Below, piece by piece: positions 30,086 to 38,671 of a DNA stretch of 64,000 nt. Under the pieces are notes generated by a model. The model did not search any database. It saw only the letters and a list, made by a program, of their open reading frames with translations, and was not told the origin of the DNA. Source of the DNA: Nocardiopsis sp. YSL2 (lineage in GTDB: Bacteria; Actinomycetota; Actinomycetes; Streptosporangiales; Streptosporangiaceae). Location: assembly GCF_030555055.1 (NCBI RefSeq), contig NZ_JAMOAO010000001.1, positions 434,001-498,000 on the forward strand, written 5' to 3'. The position numbers were made by a program, and so were the translations under genes. The first letter of the stretch is position 1. The number at the start of each line of letters is the position of its first letter.

Positions 30086-30886
30086 CTAGCGTGGCCCCTC
30101 CTCGATGGCGCGGGCGAGCGCGTCGGGGTCCAGCGCCGACGCGTCGGCACGCATCCACAAGAAGTACTCGACGTTGCCCGAGGGGCCCGGGAGCGGGCTG
30201 GCCGCCACGTCGACGGTGCCCAGCCCCAGGGTGAGCGCGTGGGCGGCGACGTCGGCCACGGCCTCGGCGCGCAGCGCGGGCTCACGGACCACGCCCCCGG
30301 CGCCGACCCGCTGCTTGCCCACCTCGAACTGGGGTTTGACCATGAGGACGAAGTCGGCGTCGGCCGCCACGCAGTCCCTCAGTGGCCGCAGGACCAGCTT
30401 GAGGGAGATGAACGACAGGTCGCCCACGACGAGGTCGGGACGCGGCTCACCGATCTGCTCGGCCGTGAGCTCCCTGACGTTGACGCGCTCCATGACACGG
30501 ACCCGGTCGTTGCTGCGCAGCGCCCAGGCCAACTGGCCGTAGCCCACGTCGACAGCGGTGACGTGCGCGGCGCCGCGGCGCAGCAGCACGTCCGTGAAAC
30601 CGCCGGTGGAGGCACCGGCGTCCAGGGCCCTGCGTCCGGACACGTCCAGCGAGAACGCGTCCAGGGCCCCGATGAGCTTGTGGGCGCCGCGCGAGACATA
30701 GGAGGGTTCGTCCGCGGGCGTGCGCACGACGATGGGCTGGTCGGTGCCGACCTGGGTCGCGGCCTTGGACGCGATGATCCCGGCGACGCGGACGAATCCG
30801 CTCTCGATGATCTCGGCCGCGTGGCCCCGGGAGCGTGCGTGACCGCGGCGGACCAGTTCCGCGTCGAGCCGAGTTCGTTTTGCCAT
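30086..30886 (-). CDS. tlyA: TlyA-type rRNA 2'-O-methyltransferase (hemolysin A family)
   Basis: TlyA methylates ribose hydroxyls in 16S and 23S rRNA in mycobacteria, and its loss gives capreomycin resistance. The 266-residue product has an N-terminal S4 RNA-binding domain (RTRLDAELVRRGHARSRGHAAEII), then the FtsJ-like methyltransferase with DAGASTGGFTDVLLRRGA as the SAM motif and VVGDLSFISLKLVL. Start ATG 30886 is preferred over TTG 30895. It is followed by nadK and recN on the same strand, and preceded within 39 bases by a 58-residue gene. Whether it methylates both subunits here is an inference from family. Confidence 0.94.
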   Translation of the reverse strand: MAKRTRLDAELVRRGHARSRGHAAEIIESGFVRVAGIIASKAATQVGTDQPIVVRTPADEPSYVSRGAHKLIGALDAFSLDVSGRRALDAGASTGGFTDVLLRRGAAHVTAVDVGYGQLAWALRSNDRVRVMERVNVRELTAEQIGEPRPDLVVGDLSFISLKLVLRPLRDCVAADADFVLMVKPQFEVGKQRVGAGGVVREPALRAEAVADVAAHALTLGLGTVDVAASPLPGPSGNVEYFLWMRADASALDPDALARAIEEGPR

Positions 30887-30925
30887 GGTTACCAAGGATA
30901 TCGGGGTCGGTGGACACCGCGGGGG

Positions 30926-31102
30926 TCAGGAGCTCTGCGCACCCTGTCCGAGCGCGCCGAGGACACCGGACAACTCCTGGTGCAGGGAGTCGAAGACCTC
31001 CACGTGCTCGGCCGTGGGCCGCGCGTCCAGGCCGGCCAACCGCTCCCGGGTGCTGCTGAGTGTCTGCTCGGCCAGCCGCGCGGCCTCGTCCTCGGTGTCC
31101 AT
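30926..31102 (-). CDS. Small conserved hypothetical protein (58 aa)
   Basis: The product reads MDTEDEAARLAEQTLSS, then TRERLAGLDARPTAEHVEVF and DSLHQELSGVLGALG. It is helical and acidic with no cysteine or membrane span. GGGGAGAGC lies just upstream of ATG 31102. It lies 31 bases after the phasin-like gene and 39 before tlyA, an arrangement typical of an operon. Small proteins of this kind are regular neighbours of tlyA in actinobacteria. Function unknown. Confidence 0.75.
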   Translation of the reverse strand: MDTEDEAARLAEQTLSSTRERLAGLDARPTAEHVEVFDSLHQELSGVLGALGQGAQSS

Positions 31103-31133
31103 GCTCTCCCCGTGGTCGTGCTCTGCTGGGACT

Positions 31134-31940
31134 CTACTTCTTCGTCGGGCCCTTGCCCGTGGAACCCTTGGCCTTCGCGGTGCGCTTGGGCGCCGAACGG
31201 GCGCGGGAGGACTTGGCGGCCGTGCGCGGCTTGCTGCGCGAGGTGGTCTTGCGGGGCGCGGCCGCGCGCTCCCCCTGCTCGGCGCCGACGCCCTCGCCCC
31301 CGGTGGGGGTCTCCGACGCCTCCGACGCCGACCCGGCGCCGGACTCGGACTCGGACCCGGTGCCCGCTCCTGCGTCCTCACCGGCGTCCTCGCCGGCGGG
31401 CTCCGCGGCGGAGTCGGCGGCACCGGCCTCGGCACCGGTGGCGGCGCCGCCCGGAGCGGCGTCCCCGGAGCCGTCGGGGTCCGCGGCCGTGGCGGCGCGC
31501 TCCGCCGGCCGCGCCTGCGCTCCGGACGCCCCGCCGACCACCGCGCCCGCGGCGGCCACCACCGGAACCTCGCCCACCGGGACCCTGTCGGCCATGTGCC
31601 GCGCGGCCAGCCGCCGCTCCAGCTCGGCCACCCGGCGGACCACCCGCTCGTACTCGGTACGCGGCACGACGTCCATCCGCTCCAACTGGTGCGCGACCTC
31701 CGAACGCACCAGGTCGGCGATGGCCGTCCGGTTCGCCTCGTTCGTCGCGATCAGCTCCCCGGCCAGAGCCTGGATGCTCTGCCCCACACGTGCGGGCAGC
31801 GCCTCCTGCCCGGCAGCGGGAGCGCTGGCCCCCCCGTTGGCCTTCAACAACGCCTTGGCCGCCGCGACGGCCTCCTTGCGTGACAGCTCGGTGAGGCCAC
31901 TGGTGGCATCGAAATAGGTGCGTACCGCGTCGACGACCAT
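31134..31940 (-). CDS. Phasin-like protein with disordered basic tail
   Basis: The 268-residue product has a helical N-terminal third, VVDAVRTYFDATSGLTELSRK with a later AERRL-type amphipathic run, resembling proteins annotated as PHA-synthesis regulator/phasin. A long alanine/glycine/glutamate-rich disordered stretch follows, and a lysine/arginine tail ends GPTKK. ATG 31940 has AAGGAG about 10 bases upstream, and the frame further upstream to 32021 is not needed. Real granule binding is unproven. A role with nucleic acid or as a structural protein is also possible because of the basic tail. It heads the tlyA run. Confidence 0.75.
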   Translation of the reverse strand: MVVDAVRTYFDATSGLTELSRKEAVAAAKALLKANGGASAPAAGQEALPARVGQSIQALAGELIATNEANRTAIADLVRSEVAHQLERMDVVPRTEYERVVRRVAELERRLAARHMADRVPVGEVPVVAAAGAVVGGASGAQARPAERAATAADPDGSGDAAPGGAATGAEAGAADSAAEPAGEDAGEDAGAGTGSESESGAGSASEASETPTGGEGVGAEQGERAAAPRKTTSRSKPRTAAKSSRARSAPKRTAKAKGSTGKGPTKK

Positions 31941-32140
31941 GATCACGTGCTCCTTGATGGGACGCAGGAGAGGAAGGAAGGGCGCAGCAAGGGAGGGGCC
32001 ACTACGCAGTGGGGGGTTCACGGGCCAACGCTACCGGTCCGGGACGCCTGTGACACGCGAACCCCCAAGGGCACCCCATTCGTCCCGGTTGCCCCGCACA
32101 CGACCGGACCCCGCCCGCCGGGTAGGGCATGATGTTGCCC

Positions 32141-32491
32141 ATGAGCAGTATCGACGCCTGCCTCGCCGGGATCGCCAAGCTGAACGAACGCATCCTCGAA
32201 CAGCCCCCGGAGGAACGCCGCAAGCACATCCGGGAGCGTTCGGTGAGCGTGCGCGTACCCGACCTGGACACGGTGTTCGACATGCGACTGACCCGGGAAG
32301 GCCTGGTCGGCCTCACCCACCGCCCCGACGGCACACCCGCACCCAGGGCCCAGGTCGTCGTCACCGTGGACAGCGACGACCTGGTGGAACTGGCCGAGGA
32401 GCGCATGGACTACGCCAGAGCGCTGTTCACCCGCCGGGTCCGGGTGGACGCCAGCGTCAGCGACCTGCTGCGCATGCGCAAGCTGATCTGA
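32141..32491 (+). CDS. SCP2 sterol-binding domain protein
   Basis: The 116-residue product (MSSIDACLAGIAKLNERI) matches small actinobacterial SCP2-fold proteins, with the alternating hydrophobic pattern VVVTVDSDDLVELAEERMDYARALF and C-terminal VDASVSDLLRMRKLI. The fold binds hydrophobic ligands, probably lipids. The ligand is unknown. I start at ATG 32141 by comparison with relatives; ATG 32129 and 32132 are three and four codons upstream, and AGGG before 32132 gives some support for that start. It is divergent from the phasin-like gene with about 200 bases between them. Confidence 0.78.
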   Translation: MSSIDACLAGIAKLNERILEQPPEERRKHIRERSVSVRVPDLDTVFDMRLTREGLVGLTHRPDGTPAPRAQVVVTVDSDDLVELAEERMDYARALFTRRVRVDASVSDLLRMRKLI

Positions 32492-32554
32492 GCCCGCCCC
32501 ACCGACCGGGCCGTGCGCGGACGACGGCTCCACCGCTCCAGGTAGTTTTCTGTG

Positions 32555-33844
32555 ATGCCACGCCAACCACTCGAACTGGCTCCCTTCCGCGGCCTGCGCT
32601 ACACCGACCTGGACATCGACCGCGCCCTGGACTCGGGTGAACTGGAGGTCGCCAACCTCCTGGCTCCGCCCTACGACGTCCCCGGCCCCGAGGAGACCAG
32701 GGAACTCCTGCGCTCGGACCCCCACAACGCCGCCTACCTCACCGTCCCCTACCAGCTCAACCTCACGATGCCGGGCAACCGCAGCGGGACTCCGGCACGA
32801 TTCATCTACGACAAGGCGGCCGCGCGGCTGCGCTCATGGATCGACGACGGCGTACTGGCCCAGGACGAGACCCCCGCGCTCTACGTCTACGAACAGGTCA
32901 CCGCCGCAGGCGACCACCAGCGCGGACTGGTCGGAGCCCTACGCCTGCCCGAGAAGGAATCCGGCCCCGTCCGCGGCCACGAGAGCGTGAGCCAGGGCCC
33001 GGTGCTGGACCGCATGTGGCTGATGCGCGCCACCCGCGCCAACCTCGAACCGATCTTCCTGCTGTACCGGGGCGGAAACGGCGCCGCCTCACGCATCACC
33101 GAGTCAGCCGAGCACCACGGCGACCTGCTCGTGGACACGCGCACCTCCGACGGGACCACCCACCGCCTGTGGGCGCTGCCCTCGACGGACGCACACGCCG
33201 AGATCAGCGCCGACCTGGCCGAGCGCACGGCACTCATCGCCGACGGCCACCACCGCTACGACGCCTACCAGGCCGTACGCGAACACGACCGGGACCCCGG
33301 CTGGGATTACGGTCTCGCCTTCCTGGTCGACAGCGAGGCCCACCCCCCGCGCCTCGGCGCGATCCACCGGGTCCTGCCCGGGCTCGACACCGCCACGGCG
33401 ATCGCGGCCGTCCGGGAGATCGCCACCGTGGACACGCTCGCCGACCGCGCCCTGCCGGAGCCGGCGCCCGAGCCCTCACTCGTCCTGGTCGCACCCGACG
33501 GCACCGCGCACCTGGTCCACGACTTCGACGAGGCCGCGCTGGAGCGCGCCATGCCCCACCGATCGGCCGACTGGCGCCACCTGCCCACCGCGATCCTGCG
33601 GGAAGTCCTGCTGCCCCTGTGGGGCTACCAGGACGACCGCCCGGTCCGAATGATCCACGACGACCCCGACGAAGCCGTCCAGGCCGCCCGCGACACCGCG
33701 GGCACGGCCGTGCTCGTCCCTCCGATGAGCGTCGAGCACGTGTACTCGATCGTCGAGCGCGGAGAGCTCACCCCGCGCAAGTCCACCTCCTTCGGCCCCA
33801 AACCGCGCTCCGGCCTGATCATGCGCGTCCTCGACCAGCCCTGA
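32555..33844 (+). CDS. DUF1015 family protein
   Basis: The 429-residue product belongs to the widespread DUF1015 (HTH-3/phosphatase-associated) family. Characteristic stretches are FRGLRYTD, LLAPPYDVPGPEE, ADGHHRYDAYQAVREHDRD and RKSTSFGPKPRSGLIMRVLD, with a conserved His-rich DGHHRYD motif. It is cytosolic, and its enzyme activity is unknown. Start is ATG 32555, one codon after GTG 32552. It follows the SCP2 gene by about 60 bases on the same strand and precedes a HAD hydrolase, as in many actinobacterial genomes. Confidence 0.9.
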   Translation: MPRQPLELAPFRGLRYTDLDIDRALDSGELEVANLLAPPYDVPGPEETRELLRSDPHNAAYLTVPYQLNLTMPGNRSGTPARFIYDKAAARLRSWIDDGVLAQDETPALYVYEQVTAAGDHQRGLVGALRLPEKESGPVRGHESVSQGPVLDRMWLMRATRANLEPIFLLYRGGNGAASRITESAEHHGDLLVDTRTSDGTTHRLWALPSTDAHAEISADLAERTALIADGHHRYDAYQAVREHDRDPGWDYGLAFLVDSEAHPPRLGAIHRVLPGLDTATAIAAVREIATVDTLADRALPEPAPEPSLVLVAPDGTAHLVHDFDEAALERAMPHRSADWRHLPTAILREVLLPLWGYQDDRPVRMIHDDPDEAVQAARDTAGTAVLVPPMSVEHVYSIVERGELTPRKSTSFGPKPRSGLIMRVLDQP

Positions 33845-34087
33845 CCGGCCACCGCCTTCCACCTCGCCGAACACCGACCGTCCCGACCCCTACCGCTCCG
33901 CCCTCCTACGCGGTTCCCCACCCGGACCGCACCCGGTGGGTCACCTACCGCACCGCGCACCAGCCCGCCCAGCCTGCCGTGCGACGCAGCGCACACCCCA
34001 TGCCGCGTCCCGGCGTCGGCCGCGGGGCGGTGCGAGCCCTAGCCTGGAGAGCGAACCCGTCCGCCACGCGAAAGTGGGCCTTCCACC

Positions 34088-35095
34088 ATGTCGCTGCTCG
34101 CCGCAGACCGCCCGCTCAACGAGCTGTACGACGCGATGCTCCTGGACCTGGACGGAGTGGTCTACATCGGCCCGAACGCCGTCCCCGCAGCGCCGGAGGC
34201 CGTGGGCAAGGCGCGGGCCGCGGGCGCACGCGTGGCGTTCGTGACCAACAACGCGGGCCGGACGCCCGCACGTATCGCCGAGCAGCTGACCCACCTGGGT
34301 GTGGCGGCCGCACCCGAGGACGTGGTGACCTCCGCCGAGGCCGCCGCCCGACTGGTCAGCACACGCTTCCCCACGGGTTCGGACGTGCTGGTGGTGGGCG
34401 ACACCGGTCTCCGCCAGGCGGTACGCCGCATGGGCCTGCGCCCCGTGACGGTGGCCACCGCATCGGTGGTGGCCGTCGTGCAGGGCTACACACCGCGCAT
34501 CGCGCGGGACCTGCTCGACCAGGGCGCGCTCGCGGTCGCACGCGGCGCCTTCTACGTGGCGAGCAACGCCGACGCCACCGCACCCTCCGAGCAGGGCATC
34601 ACACCGGCCAACGGTTCGTTCGTCCGCGTGATCGCCCACGCGACGGGCGTGGAACCGGTGGTGGCGGGCAAGCCCATGCGCCCCCTGCACGAAGAGGGCA
34701 TGCTGCGCACCGGTGCCCGCAACCCGCTGATCGTCGGAGACCGGCTGGACACCGACATCGAGGGCGCCACCACGCACGGCGCCGCCGGCATGCTCGTGCT
34801 GTCCGGAGTGGCCACCGCCGCGGACGCGCTGGCGGCCCCCGCACACCAGCGCCCCCGCTTCCTGGCGTGGGACGTGTCGGGCATGAACGAAACGCACCCG
34901 GCCGTGCTGATCGACGGATCCCGCACCCGCTGCCGCGGATGGACCGTCACGGCCGCGGACGGCACAGTGCGGTTGGAGGGCTCCGGCGACCGGCTCGACG
35001 GCCTGCGCGCCCTGTGCGCAGCGGTGTGGGCGCACACCTCGGTGGACCCGGCCGGCCCGTCCGCACGAGCGGCCCTGGCCCTGCTGGGCTGGTGA
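34088..35095 (+). CDS. HAD-IIA family sugar-phosphate/nucleotide phosphatase
   Basis: The 335-residue product is of the NagD/p-nitrophenylphosphatase type. Motif I is AMLLDLDGVVYIG, motif II VAFVTNNAGRTP, motif III the lysine of VAGKPMRPLHEE, and motif IV IVGDRLDTDIEGA. A C-terminal extension after the HAD core (residues about 260-335) with WTVTAADGTVRLEG has no motif I know. Substrate is not readable from sequence. It is the third gene of a plus-strand run and is convergent with the SSB-like gene with 11 bases between stops. Confidence 0.9.
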   Translation: MSLLAADRPLNELYDAMLLDLDGVVYIGPNAVPAAPEAVGKARAAGARVAFVTNNAGRTPARIAEQLTHLGVAAAPEDVVTSAEAAARLVSTRFPTGSDVLVVGDTGLRQAVRRMGLRPVTVATASVVAVVQGYTPRIARDLLDQGALAVARGAFYVASNADATAPSEQGITPANGSFVRVIAHATGVEPVVAGKPMRPLHEEGMLRTGARNPLIVGDRLDTDIEGATTHGAAGMLVLSGVATAADALAAPAHQRPRFLAWDVSGMNETHPAVLIDGSRTRCRGWTVTAADGTVRLEGSGDRLDGLRALCAAVWAHTSVDPAGPSARAALALLGW

Positions 35096-35106
35096 CCCCG
35101 GCCCGC

Positions 35107-35949
35107 TCACCGGCGCACCTGCCCGCGCCCGGACCGTACAGTGCGGACCAGCGCCGCACTCCGGACCTCCACCTCGTGAACGCTCCGCACACCGTCGAAC
35201 CCCCGCCAGGTACGACGCCTGAGCGCTCCTGACATCCGCACCACGTCACCGAGTCGCCACTCCCGCACCTCGTCGTGGACCCACGCGTCGAAGCTGACAC
35301 AGGTGACGGAGTCGACCCGCCTGCCGCGGAACCGCGTGTCCGGTGGCCTGGACACGCAGATCCGCCAGGTCACCAGCCGATCACCGCTGGGCAGGTCCCG
35401 GACGACCGGTGCAGCCGTCACCCGGCCCACCAGCACGATCTCGTTGAGGTGCTCGTCCTCGGGCACAGCGGCTCCATCCGCCTCCGGGGACCCCACGACC
35501 GCCCTCGGCCCCTCGGCCGTCGGGGACTCCTCACGCCTGCCCTCCTTCGTCGGCTTCGTCGATCCCGCGGGGGCGCGGGACGAGGCCCTCTTCGACGTGC
35601 CCGCTGTTCCCCCGGCTCCCGACGGCCGTGAAGCCGTGCCGCGCCCGGACGCGCCCACCGTCCCGGGCGTCCCCGCGGCCTCCGAGCTCCGCGCCCGACC
35701 GTCCGTGCTCTCGGTGGACGGGGGCGCCTGCGCCCCACCGGGGCCGGTCGGTACCCCGGATCGGCCCCTCGGGCGGGACGGGCGGGTGCGCCGGGGCGGG
35801 CGGGCACCCGCGGATTCGGTGGCCGGTTCCGACGGACTCGACCGAGCGCCCCGCCCGGAAGCATCCGTCCCCGGGATCCGGACCGGCGCGGCGACGGGCT
35901 CCGGCGTCGATGCGCGGCGCTCAGGAGCCGCGGTGGTGGTGTGCTGCAT
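35107..35949 (-). CDS. SSB-like OB-fold protein with disordered N-terminal half
   Basis: The C-terminal 115 residues form a single-stranded-DNA-binding-like OB fold: NEIVLVGRVTAAPVVRDLPSG, LVTWRICVSRPP, VSFDAWVHDEVREWRLGDVVRMSGALRRRTW in part. The first 165 residues are low-complexity proline/serine/glycine/arginine. Housekeeping SSB has the opposite layout, with an N-terminal OB fold and acidic C-terminal tip, and here the C-terminus is basic (SGRGQVRR). ATG 35949 has GGAGGG at good spacing. It is divergent from the MBL-fold gene. It is probably an accessory SSB-like protein, and DNA binding is inferred. Confidence 0.82.
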   Translation of the reverse strand: MQHTTTAAPERRASTPEPVAAPVRIPGTDASGRGARSSPSEPATESAGARPPRRTRPSRPRGRSGVPTGPGGAQAPPSTESTDGRARSSEAAGTPGTVGASGRGTASRPSGAGGTAGTSKRASSRAPAGSTKPTKEGRREESPTAEGPRAVVGSPEADGAAVPEDEHLNEIVLVGRVTAAPVVRDLPSGDRLVTWRICVSRPPDTRFRGRRVDSVTCVSFDAWVHDEVREWRLGDVVRMSGALRRRTWRGFDGVRSVHEVEVRSAALVRTVRSGRGQVRR

Positions 35950-36194
35950 GTGCGTGGACCCTCCAGGACTCGGAAGCGGCAGAACCGGCGCACCGCGCGG
36001 AGAGGGCACGGATCCGAGCCGTGGGTGGAGGGCGTGTGCGCTGATTCCAGGATCATCGGAGGCCGCCGGAAGGACAAGGCCGAACGTTGCGGCTGTGGAC
36101 AACGGCGGCCCCCCGACCCCGGCTGTGGAGACTCGGATGTCCTAGAGTCGGATTCGGTCACCCGGTGACCGGCGGACGACCGAGGAAGACAGGG

Positions 36195-37199
36195 GTGCTC
36201 ACAGTGCACGACGACGTGGACGTCAGCCGTCCGCCCGAGGGAATCACCCCTCTGGGCGACGAGATCTTCGCCATCGACACCATGCTCGCCGGATACGCGG
36301 GGGTCGTGTCCAGCTACCTCATCCGCTCGGAGCGGCCGTGCCTGATCGAGGTGGGCACCGCCGGTTCGGCACCGGTCCTGCACAAGGCCGTCACCCGGCT
36401 CGGCCTGGCGCCCGAGGACCTCGCCACCATCGTCGTCACCCACATCCACCTCGACCACGCGGGTGGCACCGGCGACATGGCCGCCCTGTTCCCCAACGCG
36501 GAGATCGTCGTCCATGAGCGCGGCGCCCGGCACCTGGCCGACCCCAGCCGCCTGATGAGCAGCGCCGCCATGGTGTGGGGCGACCGCCTGGACGTCCTGT
36601 TCGGCCGGATGTCCCCCACCGAGGCCGCCCGGATCCGTTCCGTGGCCGAGACCGGGGAGATCGACCTCGGCGCGGGCCGCAAGCTCGTGTCGCACTACGC
36701 GCCCGGCCACGCCAAGCACCACATGGGCCTGGTCGACACCCTCACCGGGGACCTGTACGTCGGTGACGCCCTGGGCGTATACAACCCGCTCACCGGCGAC
36801 GTGCGCCCCGCGACACCGCCGCCGGACTTCGACCTCGACGCCTGCCTGCGCACACTGCGCCTGTTCGGCGACATCGACGCCCAGCGGCTGATGTTCTCCC
36901 ACTTCGGTGCCGTCGACACCGTCGGGGAGACGATCGACCGGGCCGAGTCGGAGCTGCGGCTGTGGGTGGAGACCGTCCGGGAGTCGCACGGCACCCAGGG
37001 CGACCTCGACCACGCGGTCGCCATGGTCCGCGACAAGGTGGTCTCCCGGTACAAGCCCCTTCCGGAGGACGCCTCGAAGGACGCGGCGGCGGTGCTGGAC
37101 ATCCTCGCCGGGCCCGAAGCCAACGTGTCGGGCATCATGCACTGGCTGGACCGGCTGGCACAGGAGCAGGCCGCGGCGGTCGGCGACCCGCGAAAATAG
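36195..37199 (+). CDS. MBL-fold metallohydrolase
   Basis: The 334-residue product has the metallo-beta-lactamase fold: the zinc motif VVTHIHLDHAGGTGD, a second-ligand HYAPGHAKHHMGL, DLYVGDALGV and MFSHFGAVD. Related proteins act as hydrolases of glyoxalase II or lactonase type, and the substrate is unclear. A helical C-terminus follows the MBL core. Start GTG 36195 has GAGGAAG upstream, and GTG 36204 is another choice. It is divergent from the SSB-like gene and followed 37 bases later by a GNAT gene. Confidence 0.87.
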   Translation: MLTVHDDVDVSRPPEGITPLGDEIFAIDTMLAGYAGVVSSYLIRSERPCLIEVGTAGSAPVLHKAVTRLGLAPEDLATIVVTHIHLDHAGGTGDMAALFPNAEIVVHERGARHLADPSRLMSSAAMVWGDRLDVLFGRMSPTEAARIRSVAETGEIDLGAGRKLVSHYAPGHAKHHMGLVDTLTGDLYVGDALGVYNPLTGDVRPATPPPDFDLDACLRTLRLFGDIDAQRLMFSHFGAVDTVGETIDRAESELRLWVETVRESHGTQGDLDHAVAMVRDKVVSRYKPLPEDASKDAAAVLDILAGPEANVSGIMHWLDRLAQEQAAAVGDPRK

Positions 37200-37236
37200 T
37201 GTGCGCGGCGGCGGGAGGCTCACCTAGCCTCGGCGC

Positions 37237-38175
37237 ATGACGATTCAGATCCGTGCCCTGGACCGCGATGACATCCCCGCCGCCTTCGCCCTCGTCCACG
37301 CGTCCTTCCCGAGCATGGTCCTCACTCAGGAGGCGATGCTCTGGCGCCACGACCGCGAGCGGGCCGACGCGGACCGCACGACGCTGGTCGCGGTGGACCG
37401 CGGCGGCGCGGTGGTCGGCTTCGTCCGCACCCGTGTCCGCCGGCGCGAGGGCGAGGAGCCCTCGGGGATCACGTACCTCATGTCGGTCGACCCGGCCCAT
37501 CGCGGCACGGGTGTCGAGGACCGCCTGTTGGAGGCGGCCGAACGCGGTCTCGTGGAGGCGGGAGCCGTCGCGCTCCGCGTGGCCGCCGCCGACGAGGCGG
37601 TCCAGCACGGCGGCCCGGAGCTGCGCCGGGTGCTCGGGGAGCACGGATACGAGCTGTCCGAGTCCGATGCCGTCCTCGGACTGGACCTGGAGGACCTCCC
37701 CGACGTGCCACCGGCTCCGTCCGGCGCCGCGCTGTGCGCGTGGGCGGAGTACGAGGGCGATCCTCGCACGCTGTACGACCTCGACCGGATCACCGGTGAG
37801 GACGAGCCCGGGGCGGTCTCCGGGGCGCTCCCACGCTACGAGGACTGGTACCAGGACGTCTGGCGGCACCCGCTCTCCGACCTCGACCTGAGCCTGGTGC
37901 TGCTGTTGGACGGCACTCCGGTCGCGTTCACCCGGTACCACTCCGACGGCGGCACCCGTCTGGAGTCAGCGATGACGGGAACCCTGGGCGAGTACCGGGG
38001 TCTCGGCCTGGCCGGCTACGCCAAGACCGTCGCTCTGCACCGGGCCCGGGACCGGGGCTTCACCCGGGCCTTCACCGGCAACAGCCTGGTCAACGAGCCG
38101 ATGCTCGCGATCAACCGGAGGCTGGGCTACCAGCCGTTGGGAACCGAGGACCTCTACATCCGGCCCTCGGGATAG
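37237..38175 (+). CDS. Tandem GNAT acetyltransferase-fold protein
   Basis: The 312-residue product has two GNAT-like halves. In the first, VGFVRTRVRRREGE and MSVDPAHRGTGVEDRLLEAAER carry the acetyl-CoA-binding motif A. In the second, AMTGTLGEYRGLGLAGYAKTVALHRARDRGF and NSLVNEPMLAINRRLGYQP do. Two-domain GNATs are common in actinobacteria (MshD has this plan), but the substrate cannot be read here, and mycothiol synthase is possible but not supported by specific residues. It is the second gene after the MBL-fold gene on the plus strand, convergent with a Nudix gene. Confidence 0.85.
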   Translation: MTIQIRALDRDDIPAAFALVHASFPSMVLTQEAMLWRHDRERADADRTTLVAVDRGGAVVGFVRTRVRRREGEEPSGITYLMSVDPAHRGTGVEDRLLEAAERGLVEAGAVALRVAAADEAVQHGGPELRRVLGEHGYELSESDAVLGLDLEDLPDVPPAPSGAALCAWAEYEGDPRTLYDLDRITGEDEPGAVSGALPRYEDWYQDVWRHPLSDLDLSLVLLLDGTPVAFTRYHSDGGTRLESAMTGTLGEYRGLGLAGYAKTVALHRARDRGFTRAFTGNSLVNEPMLAINRRLGYQPLGTEDLYIRPSG

Positions 38176-38219
38176 GGGCCCGGACCCGTCCGGCCCACCG
38201 CGCGTCCGCCGCACACGCC

Positions 38220-38639
38220 CTAGAAAGGTGCCCCGGGCAGACCCAGTTCGCGGAGCAGATGGGCGTAGATGCCGTCCCGCCAGGACAGGTCCTCCGGCAG
38301 GGTGTCGAACACCCGCACGTCGACGGTCTCAAAGTCACCGGTGATGGGCGTGAGCGCGCTGACCCGCGCCTGGGTGACGACGGTGACGTGTCCACTGGAC
38401 AGGACGTAGTGGCCGACGACCCGGACGTCGTCGAGCGTGGCGCCGGCCTCTTCGAGTGCCTCCCTGCGCGCGGTGTCCTCCACCGACTCACCGGGCTCGG
38501 TGTGCCCGCCCGGGAACTCCCAGGCCCGGTCGCGGTGGCGGACCAGCAACGGCCGACCGCCGAGGAAGGTCAGGCACACCACCGACTCGTGGGCCGGTGG
38601 CAGGGAGTCCAGACGCACGACCGCGCCGCCGAGCGGCAC
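38220..38639 (-). CDS. Nudix hydrolase
   Basis: The 139-residue product contains a full Nudix box, GGHTEPGESVEDTARREALEEAG in shortened form (G-x5-E-x7-REALEEAG), preceded by WEFP. It hydrolyses a nucleoside diphosphate linked to another moiety. The substrate is not determined by the box alone. Start is GTG 38639. It lies 32 bases after the TPR gene on the same strand, so it may be co-transcribed with it, and it is convergent with the GNAT gene. Confidence 0.9.
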   Translation of the reverse strand: MPLGGAVVRLDSLPPAHESVVCLTFLGGRPLLVRHRDRAWEFPGGHTEPGESVEDTARREALEEAGATLDDVRVVGHYVLSSGHVTVVTQARVSALTPITGDFETVDVRVFDTLPEDLSWRDGIYAHLLRELGLPGAPF

Positions 38640-38671
38640 GGGGCCGCCCGGCGACGCGTCATTCGGTGCGC

